NCBI RefSeq assembly: GCF_002251855.1
Contig: NZ_NOXW01000020.1
Location: forward strand, 558,001-622,000
DNA: 64,000 bases
Source: Rhodoferax sp. TH121
Lineage (GTDB): Bacteria; Pseudomonadota; Gammaproteobacteria; Burkholderiales; Burkholderiaceae_C
Direction: 5' to 3'
A program made the translations under genes and the position numbers. Under the pieces are notes generated by a model that had not been told where the DNA came from, searched no databases, and saw nothing but the letters and a program-made list of their open reading frames with translations. This document shows, piece by piece, positions 45,635 to 53,317 of the stretch; the first letter of the stretch is position 1; each line of letters starts with the position of its first letter.

Positions 45635-45830
45635 GTAGGACGCCCGTAATCGCGCGGCGATCCCATCTTGACTGCGGGGCGCGGTCGTGTATCTGAATAT
45701 GCGCTGTCAGGCTGACTGCCAGCGGTATGGCAGCAGCTCGCCGATCTGGGTGGCGGGCTGCATGGGCAGGCGTGCCATGACATCGCGCAGGTAGGCGTAG
45801 GGTCGTGCCCGTTCATGGGGAGACGTGTGC
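45635..45830 (-). pseudogene. IS66-family transposase remnant (3' end)
   Basis: On the minus strand the frame ending at 45707 reads ERARPYAYLRDVMARLPMQP, then ATQIGELLPYRWQSA and stop. This is the conserved C-terminus of IS66 TnpC. Nothing of the upstream transposase remains. The GC-rich segment beyond the stop to GTAGGACGCCCGTAATCG at 45635 may be the IS end. Confidence 0.7.
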
Positions 45831-46161
45831 TAGACCATGACTGCAGCTCCCTCGATACCGGTCATCGATGCTGCCGCGCTGCTGGGTGAGCCAATGACAG
45901 CTTTGTGCCAGGCACCGTGAACTCAGGTCACGGCCGCGACCGACAGCAACCGCTGCGTAGCAGTCATAGAGTCCTGGAGGTTGAACGGCAGCAATAGGTG
46001 GCCGAATTGAATGCAAATCGTTGATGAGTTTGGGATGGAAATCGGTGGAGGACTTGTTGTGCGAACGCCTAGTGGGTTTGCTCCAAAATACTCACCCGGG
46101 TGCCCACTTGGCTTCCGGGCAATGGTCGCCACTGCCAATGAAACGCAACAGCCCTACTCTG
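45831..46161. other. non-coding right arm of the element with TGTTGCG repeats
   Basis: No intact gene. A short start-like frame at 45837 (MTAAPSIPVIDAAALLG, stop after 27 codons) looks like the beginning of a broken gene. The 61-bp block 46040-46100 is the inverted partner of 38846-38906. Repeats with CGCAACA (complement of TGTTGCG) lie at 46139-46151, 46165-46174 and 46198-46210. Confidence 0.5.
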
Positions 46162-46228
46162 TTAATCGCAACACCAGTCAACGACTTCCTTCTCAAAGGA
46201 AACGCAACAGTAGCCTGGTGCACTTAAA

Positions 46229-46530
46229 TCGATGGAGTAGATCTCCTGCGCGTGCCCAAGGCCTGCAGCCAGGCTCATCATGCGGTCGGACATGTCCCCA
46301 TACAGTTCAAAGTTGGCCGACAAAGCAACCAGTCCTGATTGCTCTGCCAGATGTTTGATCTGGAACCAGGGTGCCCCCATGGCGATACCCAGTGCCTTGG
46401 CCTCGTTGCTTCTGGCAATGGCACATCCATCGTTGTTGGACAGCACCACCACAGGAATACCTTCCAGGCTGGGGCGAAACACCCGTTCACAACTCACATA
46501 GAAGTTGTTTCCATCGACCAAGGCGTACAC
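46229..46530 (-). pseudogene. umuC: umuC, N-terminal part (interrupted by the recombinase element)
   Basis: One hundred codons of UmuC from a GTG start at 46530: [40 protein letters not shown] and [14 protein letters not shown] to EIYSID. The remainder is at 32673-33674. Past the break the frame runs about 23 codons into element DNA before stopping at 46162. The full gene would be about 432 codons, the normal UmuC size. Confidence 0.92.
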
Positions 46531-46537
46531 GGCAGTC

Positions 46538-46960
46538 TCATCCTGGCATGCGATTGATGAGCTGGATGGTCATGTCGTCGGCATCGCCCTTGAAGAACAC
46601 TTTCAGTGCCTCTCCAAACAGGGGCTCCTGGGGTGCTGCCAGCTGGAACAGGGTCATGCAAGACCGAAACTTGAGGTTGTCCGGGTGGTGCAGGATCTCC
46701 AGGGCGGATTTGTCATGGTGCTGCAGGACCAAGGCAGTGCACTCTTTAAGCCGCGCCCCCAGAACGGGATGGCCGAAGTACATCCTGGCATCGGCCAAGT
46801 CACTCAGGCCATAGAACAAGGCGGTGGAGCTGCGACCCAGGGCTTTGAGCTGAGGGAAGATGAACCACATCCAGTGGGTTTGTTTGTCGCCAGCTCGCAG
46901 CTCTTCTAGGACGTGGGCATACAGGGGTTCTTGGGCGGCTAAAAAGCGGTCGTGTTCCAT
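46538..46960 (-). CDS. DUF1810 family protein within the SOS operon
   Basis: A 140-residue protein with the DUF1810 pattern: [49 protein letters not shown], then MTLFQLAAP and a C-terminal [14 protein letters not shown]. The family's function is unknown. It sits between umuD and umuC with short gaps (37 and 7 bases), so it should be induced by DNA damage with them. ATG 46960 follows AAAGAAG. Confidence 0.82.
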   Translation of the reverse strand: MEHDRFLAAQEPLYAHVLEELRAGDKQTHWMWFIFPQLKALGRSSTALFYGLSDLADARMYFGHPVLGARLKECTALVLQHHDKSALEILHHPDNLKFRSCMTLFQLAAPQEPLFGEALKVFFKGDADDMTIQLINRMPG

Positions 46961-46997
46961 GGGACTTCTTTCCGTGTGTTCGTTGTAGCCCTGAGCC

Positions 46998-47438
46998 CTA
47001 GGCGGGAAGGACTTTGATAACGCTGGTGACCACGCCCCAGATTTGCAGGGTCTGCTCCTCCTTAGGGACGATGTCGGGATACGTGGGGTTGCCTGCCACC
47101 AGCTTGGTACGGCCGGATTTCCTGTACAGCTGCTTGACGGTGAACTCGCCATCCAGATTTGCCACCACAATCTGCCCATGGCGGGGACGCTTGGACTTGT
47201 TGACCACCAAAATGTCCTGGTCGTCGATCCCAAAGGCCACCATCGATACACCACTGGCTCGCATAAAAAATGTAGCCTGCGGGTTGGGCACCAGCAAACC
47301 AGAAATGTCCAGACGCTCGGCTCCCAGGTCTTCTGCAGGCGAAGGAAAGCCGGCAGTGACCTTGTTCAGCATGTACCGCACCAGCAAAGAACTAACCTTG
47401 CCTGGGATTGGTATCAAGACCTGCGATTTACTGTACAT
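46998..47438 (-). CDS. umuD: UmuD-like SOS mutagenesis protein (self-cleaving)
   Basis: A 146-residue LexA/UmuD-family protein. The cleavage site is Ala-Gly in TAGFPSPAEDL; the catalytic Ser is in FMRASGVSM and the Lys in FTVKQLYR. RecA-stimulated self-cleavage makes UmuD', partner of UmuC in DNA polymerase V. The ATG at 47438 lies inside the LexA box and about seven bases after the -10 element, so the message would be almost leaderless; a downstream start is possible. Its partner umuC is disrupted. Confidence 0.87.
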   Translation of the reverse strand: MYSKSQVLIPIPGKVSSLLVRYMLNKVTAGFPSPAEDLGAERLDISGLLVPNPQATFFMRASGVSMVAFGIDDQDILVVNKSKRPRHGQIVVANLDGEFTVKQLYRKSGRTKLVAGNPTYPDIVPKEEQTLQIWGVVTSVIKVLPA

Positions 47439-47446
47439 AAATACAG
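47431..47446 (-). promoter_or_regulatory. LexA (SOS) box and promoter of the umuD operon
   Basis: CTGT-ACATAAAT-ACAG at 47431-47446 within TACTGTACATAAATACAGTA is a near-consensus E. coli-type SOS box. On the minus strand, -35 TTGTTC and -10 TATACT are spaced 17 bases, and the -10 overlaps the box, which explains repression by LexA. Confidence 0.88.
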
Positions 47447-47527
47447 TATATTCAAAAGACCGCAAACGAACAATGCCAAAGCCCATCAGGGCACGATCGA
47501 CGTAGCCCCCAATTCACCAGACATCAC

Positions 47528-48016
47528 ATGCCGCTTTGGAAACATGCACTCCTCACCTTGTTGGCAAGCGCCTGCGTGTGGGCTCACGCCGACACCATCA
47601 CCGGAAAGGTGGTTGGTGTGGCAGATGGGGACACCATTACGGTACTGGACGACGCCAAGCGCCAGCACAAGATACGGCTCAGTGGCATTGATGCGCCTGA
47701 GAAGAGTCAAGCGTTTGGCCAGCAGTCAAAGGAAAGCCTCAGCGACCTGGTGTTTGCCAAAACAGTCGTGGTGGAGACCGACAAAATCGATCGCTATGGA
47801 CGCCGAGTGGGAAAGATCTGGATCAAAGGGATCGACGCCAACTTAGAGCAGATCAAGCGCGGGATGGCCTGGCACTACAAGCAGTACGCGCGTGAGCAAT
47901 CCGAAGAGGATCAGCGGGAGTATGCGGAGGCTGAAGATGAGGCGCGTGAGGCCAAACGGGGATTGTGGAAGGACGTCGAACCGGTTGCACCATGGGAGTT
48001 CAGACGTCGGCAATAA
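47528..48016 (+). CDS. secreted thermonuclease-like (SNase) protein
   Basis: A 162-residue protein with a signal peptide (ends VWAHAD) and a staphylococcal-nuclease OB fold: GKVVGVADGDTITVL, KIRLSGIDAPEKSQAFGQQSK (catalytic Arg and Asp), DRYGRRVGKIWI and QIKRGMAWHYKQYA. The catalytic RxxGxDxPE and YGR elements are kept, so it should be an active calcium-dependent nuclease exported to the periplasm or outside. Small SNase genes of this type are common on plasmids and integrative elements. Confidence 0.88.
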   Translation: MPLWKHALLTLLASACVWAHADTITGKVVGVADGDTITVLDDAKRQHKIRLSGIDAPEKSQAFGQQSKESLSDLVFAKTVVVETDKIDRYGRRVGKIWIKGIDANLEQIKRGMAWHYKQYAREQSEEDQREYAEAEDEAREAKRGLWKDVEPVAPWEFRRRQ

Positions 48017-48295
48017 ACGGATATTGCTCGTTCTGGATATCCGTGGTCGACCCAAAGCGGGCTTCTGCAGCCCGAGACTGATTGCCCGATAGCAGACATT
48101 CAGGACTGACAAGCCAGGCGGATACGATGGGCAGCCGAAATGCGGCGCGTGCTGCCGCTGGCCCGACGACAGCGAGCGAACCGTCTGGGCCGGCTTTCGG
48201 TCATACAGGTCGCCGGACCTACTGCGGAACAAGCGCCGGACTTGGGTGGCCTACCTTGTGCACTTACTCAAGGTCAACGAGAAGAGGAGACTTGG

Positions 48296-50236
48296 TCAAG
48301 CTTTGACTTCCGCAAGTTCGGGTTGCACCACGGGCACAGGCTCAAGAAATTTGTTGAGCTGCTCCTGCTGTTCGATCAGGAATGGCGCATCCTTGACCTT
48401 GGAGTGAAGGTTGAGCAAACGCTTCTCTGCACGATTCAAGATCGTCTCGTAGAGCATCGGGAAAATAGTGACTTCATCACCCTTGGATGTCGGCTCACTT
48501 TCACCGTCCTCTATGGCATCACCCAGCACGAAACAATCTACCTTGGAGTGCTTCTTGAGGTAGCCCTTCGCACGAAGCTCCTTCACATACTTCCAAACTT
48601 GGTCCTGCTCTTTTCCGCCAAGGCTCAGACCCGTGGTCTTCAGGTCAATGATGACAAGGTGATCAACACCATCTTCATCATGTTGGGCGTTGTAGGAGGG
48701 CCTTGCATAGAAGCCAATGCTGCTGTCAGGCAGGGCAACGAAGTCAGGACGGTTCCTTGTTCCCTTGCCTTTCTTGTCCCCGAATATTGTTTTGATGACC
48801 TGGGTCATGCCCCTGTTGGACGTAAACTCAATTGATTCAAATTGAGCGCCGAACATCCACAAGCCACGCTCAAAAAGAGGCTGTAGTTCGTGCACTTCAT
48901 CAATGCCTACTACCTTGAGCTTTATGCGCAGTTCACTAATGAGCTTCAGGCGGGTTTGAATTTCATCCAAGGCCAGCTTCGCCATGCCGATTGACCAGTC
49001 ACTGAGGATGCTGTGAAGAGCATCCAAGTCATCGGGCTTTTGGTCGTGTAGAAGCTCCAGCAAGCCAAACTGGGACTTGCTTTTTTCAAGGTTCGTCAGA
49101 AGTGCTCCAAGCTGAACGATTTCAGATTCACCGAAGGATGGCAGCTTGTCCACCACTTGAGCGACGAAGGTCTGCACACGTTCCTTGGAGAGCAATGACA
49201 ACCCATTGATAGAGTTGCCAAGCTTGGTCATGACATTGGTTTTGAGGGCGGTCTTGCTTGCTTCACCTGTGTCAGAAATGATTTGGCGAATCCTGTCTTG
49301 AACCCGTGTGCGTGTATCCGTCCATGCTAGGTTCTCATCGTTGAAACCGCTCCAGTCACTGGCGACAGCACCCTTCTGATTGAGGTAGTCAGCTTGAACG
49401 ATAAAAATAAATCTTTTGGCTTCTGAGGTGCGTCCGTCCAAGATGCGCTCGTAGTCACTTCCTGACCATTTACACTGCCCTACAGCACGGTTTTGAACCC
49501 ACCATGCAATGCCGTGCTGCTTGGTTGTCTTGTTGGGCTTCTTGCTGTCAATGTGCAATATCTTGACGGTGCCATAACCCGGAACCTCAAGGTCTTCTTG
49601 CGATAGCAGGGCAGGTATGTCGTTGAAGGTGATCGTCTTACCGTTGATGGAAACCTTGAAGGCAGGGTTGAAGAGGAATCGGCTACCTATCAGTTCGCGT
49701 GCCTGCTCCTCGGTGAGTAGCTGGGAACGGATGTCCCCAGTCCCTACAATCTCGGTGCCGTGGCCTATCTGCTTCTCCGCCTCAAACGAGATGTTATTGA
49801 TGACAAGGGGGCGCGTGCTGGAGGTGCTGACTTCACACTCAAAGCGTTGGCCATCTCTCGTCGATGCAGTGGTGTACTTGCTCGCAAAGCAAAACGATGC
49901 GAAGCGGCCTTTGCCGTTTTTTCCAAAGACCGCACGGGGAGAACCCTCTACACCTGGTGGTGGGTCTGAGAGTGGGCCTTCTGCGCCGATCTTGTCATAG
50001 GACATCGTTCGCCAAATGCCTTGGAACATCTCCAAGGTCATACCCTTGCCGTTGTCCTTGATCTTGAACTGCCTGCCTTGTGAGGAGTCTGGCCAAGTTA
50101 TCTGGACATCGGTGGCATAGGCGTCCCAGCAGTTCGCAACCAGCTCCACGATAGCGGTAGCAGGGTCAGTGATGATGGAACCGGCATGGGCTTCCAAGAA
50201 TCGCGGGTCGTAGAGAAGGTCTTCCTGTTCCATCAT
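48296..50236 (-). CDS. GHKL (Hsp90-like) ATPase with C-terminal PD-(D/E)xK-like domain
   Basis: A 646-residue protein. The N-terminal Bergerat ATP-binding fold is clear: N box ELVANCWDAY (Asn35, Asp38), DNGKGM (61-66) and GKNGKGR (105-111). The C-terminal region has RPDF (496-499), HLVIIDLKTTG (Asp531, Lys533) and QVWKYVKEL (Gln546). This resembles the PD-(D/E)xK core with Asp in place of the central Glu, as in some Shedu-like or restriction nucleases. It is the last gene of the defence-like operon, seven bases after the GIY-YIG gene. The combination would allow ATP-gated clamping or DNA cutting; that is inference. Confidence 0.8.
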   Translation of the reverse strand: MMEQEDLLYDPRFLEAHAGSIITDPATAIVELVANCWDAYATDVQITWPDSSQGRQFKIKDNGKGMTLEMFQGIWRTMSYDKIGAEGPLSDPPPGVEGSPRAVFGKNGKGRFASFCFASKYTTASTRDGQRFECEVSTSSTRPLVINNISFEAEKQIGHGTEIVGTGDIRSQLLTEEQARELIGSRFLFNPAFKVSINGKTITFNDIPALLSQEDLEVPGYGTVKILHIDSKKPNKTTKQHGIAWWVQNRAVGQCKWSGSDYERILDGRTSEAKRFIFIVQADYLNQKGAVASDWSGFNDENLAWTDTRTRVQDRIRQIISDTGEASKTALKTNVMTKLGNSINGLSLLSKERVQTFVAQVVDKLPSFGESEIVQLGALLTNLEKSKSQFGLLELLHDQKPDDLDALHSILSDWSIGMAKLALDEIQTRLKLISELRIKLKVVGIDEVHELQPLFERGLWMFGAQFESIEFTSNRGMTQVIKTIFGDKKGKGTRNRPDFVALPDSSIGFYARPSYNAQHDEDGVDHLVIIDLKTTGLSLGGKEQDQVWKYVKELRAKGYLKKHSKVDCFVLGDAIEDGESEPTSKGDEVTIFPMLYETILNRAEKRLLNLHSKVKDAPFLIEQQEQLNKFLEPVPVVQPELAEVKA

Positions 50237-50243
50237 TTTTTTC

Positions 50244-51401
50244 CTAGTCTCGTTCTACTACCTGCTCGCTGTCGCCGTCATAACGATAGTGAACGATCTC
50301 GCCATTAATGAGAAGCTGGATGGCAAGCTCAATGCAGTCAAACGGTGCTATGAACCATTCCCGTGGGATGTGCAGCTTGCCTTGGCTGTCCGTTACCTTA
50401 AGATCCAGGCAATATTTGCCAAAGAAGGTGTGCAGCAAGTTTTCAAACTTCTGTGGGTTCAGGTTGTAGCACTGGAAGACAGAGACGATCTTGACCGGCG
50501 CCATCAAGTAGGTTGGCTCTTTGGCCGCGTTCTTGATTCGGTCTTCAACAGTCGTCGTGGAGAACCCAATCTTGAAGAGATTGTTGACGCTCTTCACTTC
50601 TGGAAGCTGGCTGGTCGACTTCAGAACATACACAAAGCCGGTGGCTTGGTCATCCTCTTTGATCAGCTCCAGCTCTTCCAAAGCCTTTTCATGGTTGTCC
50701 AGAATGCGCCTGCCTGACGGGTCTTTGTACAACTCCGTGGCAAGTGAGCGAAGCAACATGTTGGACTCTGTGCCATTGTCAAAGATGACACGAAGCCGCG
50801 CATTGACCTTCTTATTCTTAACTTCTTTCTCGCCCACTTCAGCGACATAGCAAACGATGCCATGCAGCACGAAGAAGTGACCTGGCTTGATTTGCTGTTC
50901 ACCTGTGAATGCACGCATCTCACGAATGCCCGCCTTGAGTTCTCGGTGGCACAGGTCAAAGAGTGGCTCAAACTGGGGGAAGTCCATGCAAGGCTTGCGA
51001 GATGCAATCTTGTCAGGCATCTTCATCGTGGCAGGCACATGCTTCAGGTTGAAGATACTTTCTTCACCCGGACCCAGTAGCCCCAGCTCGTCATCGTCGT
51101 AGATGTCGTCCACCGTCTCCACCACCTTTTTCAGGAGCTGGTGGGTGTCTATGGCACGAAGAGAATCGGACTTGAGCTTGCTGGAGCGAATGCTTGCCAA
51201 ACGGCTGTTAAGCTTGAATTCATGCATGTCTGCATGGTTCGCTTGAGGCTCCTCGCCATGCTTGGCTACGAAGGCTTCTATCTCCTTGAACGATGCTACT
51301 AGGCGATGGTCCGCCGTCATCGCAGGGGTAGCCAATGGCTTGACCTTCAGCAAGTCAAGATCATCGTCCTCCACCAGTTTGAGCAAGTCTTCCTTCTTCA
51401 T
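50244..51401 (-). CDS. GIY-YIG nuclease of T5orf172/MUG113 type
   Basis: A 385-residue protein. The C-terminal third has the GIY-YIG family core: GFVYVLKS (255-262), NLFKIGFSTTTVEDRIKNA (274-292), then KIVSVFQCYNLNPQKFENLLHTFF with Glu320 and His324, followed by REWFIAPF. The N-terminal 250 residues match no family I know and may bind DNA or partners. It overlaps the helicase stop by four bases (ATGA). A role as effector nuclease of the operon is inferred. Confidence 0.8.
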   Translation of the reverse strand: MKKEDLLKLVEDDDLDLLKVKPLATPAMTADHRLVASFKEIEAFVAKHGEEPQANHADMHEFKLNSRLASIRSSKLKSDSLRAIDTHQLLKKVVETVDDIYDDDELGLLGPGEESIFNLKHVPATMKMPDKIASRKPCMDFPQFEPLFDLCHRELKAGIREMRAFTGEQQIKPGHFFVLHGIVCYVAEVGEKEVKNKKVNARLRVIFDNGTESNMLLRSLATELYKDPSGRRILDNHEKALEELELIKEDDQATGFVYVLKSTSQLPEVKSVNNLFKIGFSTTTVEDRIKNAAKEPTYLMAPVKIVSVFQCYNLNPQKFENLLHTFFGKYCLDLKVTDSQGKLHIPREWFIAPFDCIELAIQLLINGEIVHYRYDGDSEQVVERD

Positions 51402-53317
51402 ACGCCTTGCTGCCTGCGCTGGTTGCGGATGTAGATGAGGGCTTGTCCCATGCGTGCTTCTAGAGCATCGTTGGACTGGGGGTCAGGTGGGTTGCCATGG
51501 ATCTTGGTGAACTCCTTGACCTTCGGCCAGAGTATCACGGCTTCCTCGGGTGTCATGACAATCCGCGTGGCTTCAATCGCTTCTTGAATGGTCTTCAGGA
51601 CATTGGCAGTCACTGATTTGGACAGGATTTCAAAGGCTGACTGGAAGGGGTTGATGCGATCAATCAAGTCAATGTGCAAGTCGTCAATATTCACGAACTT
51701 GCCAGCCATCTTAATGAACCTGCGATCACCGTCTTCCTTGAACTCACCACTCTTCAAAACGGAGTCAGCCACGATGTGCTGGCGCACAGTTTCAATTTCG
51801 TCATCCGTGAGGTCTGGATAGCGAAGCTTGATGATTTTCGGGATGAGAACCTTGTTGATGACTTCAGGATCAACGTTTCCTGGAATCGCCTTGAGCATGG
51901 TGTCATCTTGAAGAATGACAGCCTTCATGTCGTTCAGATCTTGCTCAATGATGTCCTTGAGTTTTTTGCTTGAAGGCTCTTTGAATCCACCAATCTTGAC
52001 TTCGCCGGGACCGGCTTTGTCGTCGTCGTTGAGCTTGGTCTTAAACTTGAAGTTCGGCGCAAGAACTTGCTCCATTAGGAGGGAGCAAGTAATGGCTTTG
52101 AGCATGTTGTTGACGGCCAGCTTCACCAAGTCGTCATGTGCATCAGGTTGAGCAATGAGGTTGGTAAATTGAGCATGAGACTTGTTCGGGCTGTCTCGCG
52201 TGCATCTGCCAATGATCTGAATAATTTCTGTGAGTGACCCACGGTAGCCCACGGTCAAGGCATGCTCACAGAATGACCAGTCAAAGCCTTCCTTCGCCAT
52301 GCCTAGAGCAATGATGAGATCCAGCTCTTCGGGGGTCTTGATGGTGCGCAGGAAATCAACAATCTTGTCGCGTGCCTTTGGTTCGTCGTGCACCAAATCT
52401 GCAACACGAATGATCTTGCCGTCAGTGTGGCGTCTTACCGTGATAACCCCTGTCTCTGGATCTTGTGCTTGGACAACTCCAATGATGTCCAAAATGCTGT
52501 CAACCTCGTTGCTCTTTTCCTTGGTGGATTCGCCTGAACGGACATGAGGAATGTGCAGGATGGTCTTCTTGTCGGTGTCCAGAATATCGGCAATAGCACT
52601 GAGGTACTTCCTTTGATAGAAGTGATACCCAATGCCCAATGACTTCATGTAGGTGTAGCCGTTCAATTGCTCGTAGTAGTTGTAGGTCACTTTCACGAAC
52701 TTGGCTTCATCTTCTGGCAGCAACACCGGCACGCTGTCGCCACGGAAATATGAGCCAGTCATGGCAATGATGTGCACCTTGGACTTCTGCATGACACTGC
52801 GAAGCAAGAATCCAAGCTTGCTGTCGGCGTCTGCTGAGACATGGTGAAACTCGTCAATCGCAAGCACACAGTCATCCAAGGCTTCCTCTTCAATCGCTTC
52901 AAAGGCGAACCTGAGGGTGGCATGGGTGCAAATCAGGATGTCGCTGTCATCCTTCAAGAAATTCTGAAAGGCTGTGACCTTGCTGGAGTCGCCACCAGGC
53001 GTGCACAGGTTGTTCTCCGGCTTGACTACCCAGTCTGTGAAGAAGCCGTGCTGTGAGAGAGGGGTGGAGGCGAACGATGACCCAATGGAGCGCTCTGGCA
53101 CTGCAATGATGGCCTTCTTGACCCCTTGCTTGTGGATCTTGTCCAAGGCCAGGAACATGAGGGCTCGGCTTTTCCCTGAAGCTGGTGGAGCCTTCAGCAA
53201 CAGGTACTGCTCATTGCGTGCTTCATAGGCGCGGGCTTGCATCTCACGCATACCCATATCGTTGAGCTTGGTGCTTTCACCTGTTTGGTGATATGTGACT
53301 TCAACAAGATTAGGCAT
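51398..53317 (-). CDS. DEAD/DEAH-box superfamily 2 helicase
   Basis: A 639-residue SF2 ATPase: Walker A APPASGKSR (43-51), motif Ia IIAVPERS, motif II AIDEFHH (153-159), motif III MTGSY and motif VI QIIGRCTRD. It resembles type III restriction and BREX/DISARM-type helicases in general layout, without an attached nuclease domain. It overlaps the methyltransferase stop by eight bases and lies between it and the GIY-YIG gene, so co-expression is certain if the operon is transcribed. Confidence 0.85.
   Translation of the reverse strand: MPNLVEVTYHQTGESTKLNDMGMREMQARAYEARNEQYLLLKAPPASGKSRALMFLALDKIHKQGVKKAIIAVPERSIGSSFASTPLSQHGFFTDWVVKPENNLCTPGGDSSKVTAFQNFLKDDSDILICTHATLRFAFEAIEEEALDDCVLAIDEFHHVSADADSKLGFLLRSVMQKSKVHIIAMTGSYFRGDSVPVLLPEDEAKFVKVTYNYYEQLNGYTYMKSLGIGYHFYQRKYLSAIADILDTDKKTILHIPHVRSGESTKEKSNEVDSILDIIGVVQAQDPETGVITVRRHTDGKIIRVADLVHDEPKARDKIVDFLRTIKTPEELDLIIALGMAKEGFDWSFCEHALTVGYRGSLTEIIQIIGRCTRDSPNKSHAQFTNLIAQPDAHDDLVKLAVNNMLKAITCSLLMEQVLAPNFKFKTKLNDDDKAGPGEVKIGGFKEPSSKKLKDIIEQDLNDMKAVILQDDTMLKAIPGNVDPEVINKVLIPKIIKLRYPDLTDDEIETVRQHIVADSVLKSGEFKEDGDRRFIKMAGKFVNIDDLHIDLIDRINPFQSAFEILSKSVTANVLKTIQEAIEATRIVMTPEEAVILWPKVKEFTKIHGNPPDPQSNDALEARMGQALIYIRNQRRQQGV

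Larger units (their letters stand above)
33670..46233. mobile_element. 12.56-kb recombinase-trio element inserted in umuC, carrying phosphite genes
   Basis: The two halves of umuC flank this segment exactly. TCGAT is present at both junctions (33670-33674 and 46229-46233), and recombination between the copies would rebuild TCC-ATC-GAC-GAG-TCG (SIDES) in frame. Reading inward from the core, both ends show related sequence with TGTTGCRTTTC starting 19 bases inside. The right end has two further TGTTGCG copies. The element encodes three tyrosine recombinases and a TnpC-like protein at the left, and ptxABCDE plus insertion sequences as cargo. Elements in the umuC homologue rulB with XerC-like recombinases are known from Pseudomonas and Xanthomonas, and this looks like a relative. 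Confidence 0.85.

Noticed and set aside
47043..47846. plus-strand 267-codon frame across umuD and the SNase gene
   Set aside because: It overlaps two supported genes in another phase; the SNase frame has the signal peptide and catalytic motifs.
48140..48835. plus-strand frame overlapping the end of the GHKL gene
   Set aside because: It mainly mirrors the GHKL coding sequence and has no independent support.
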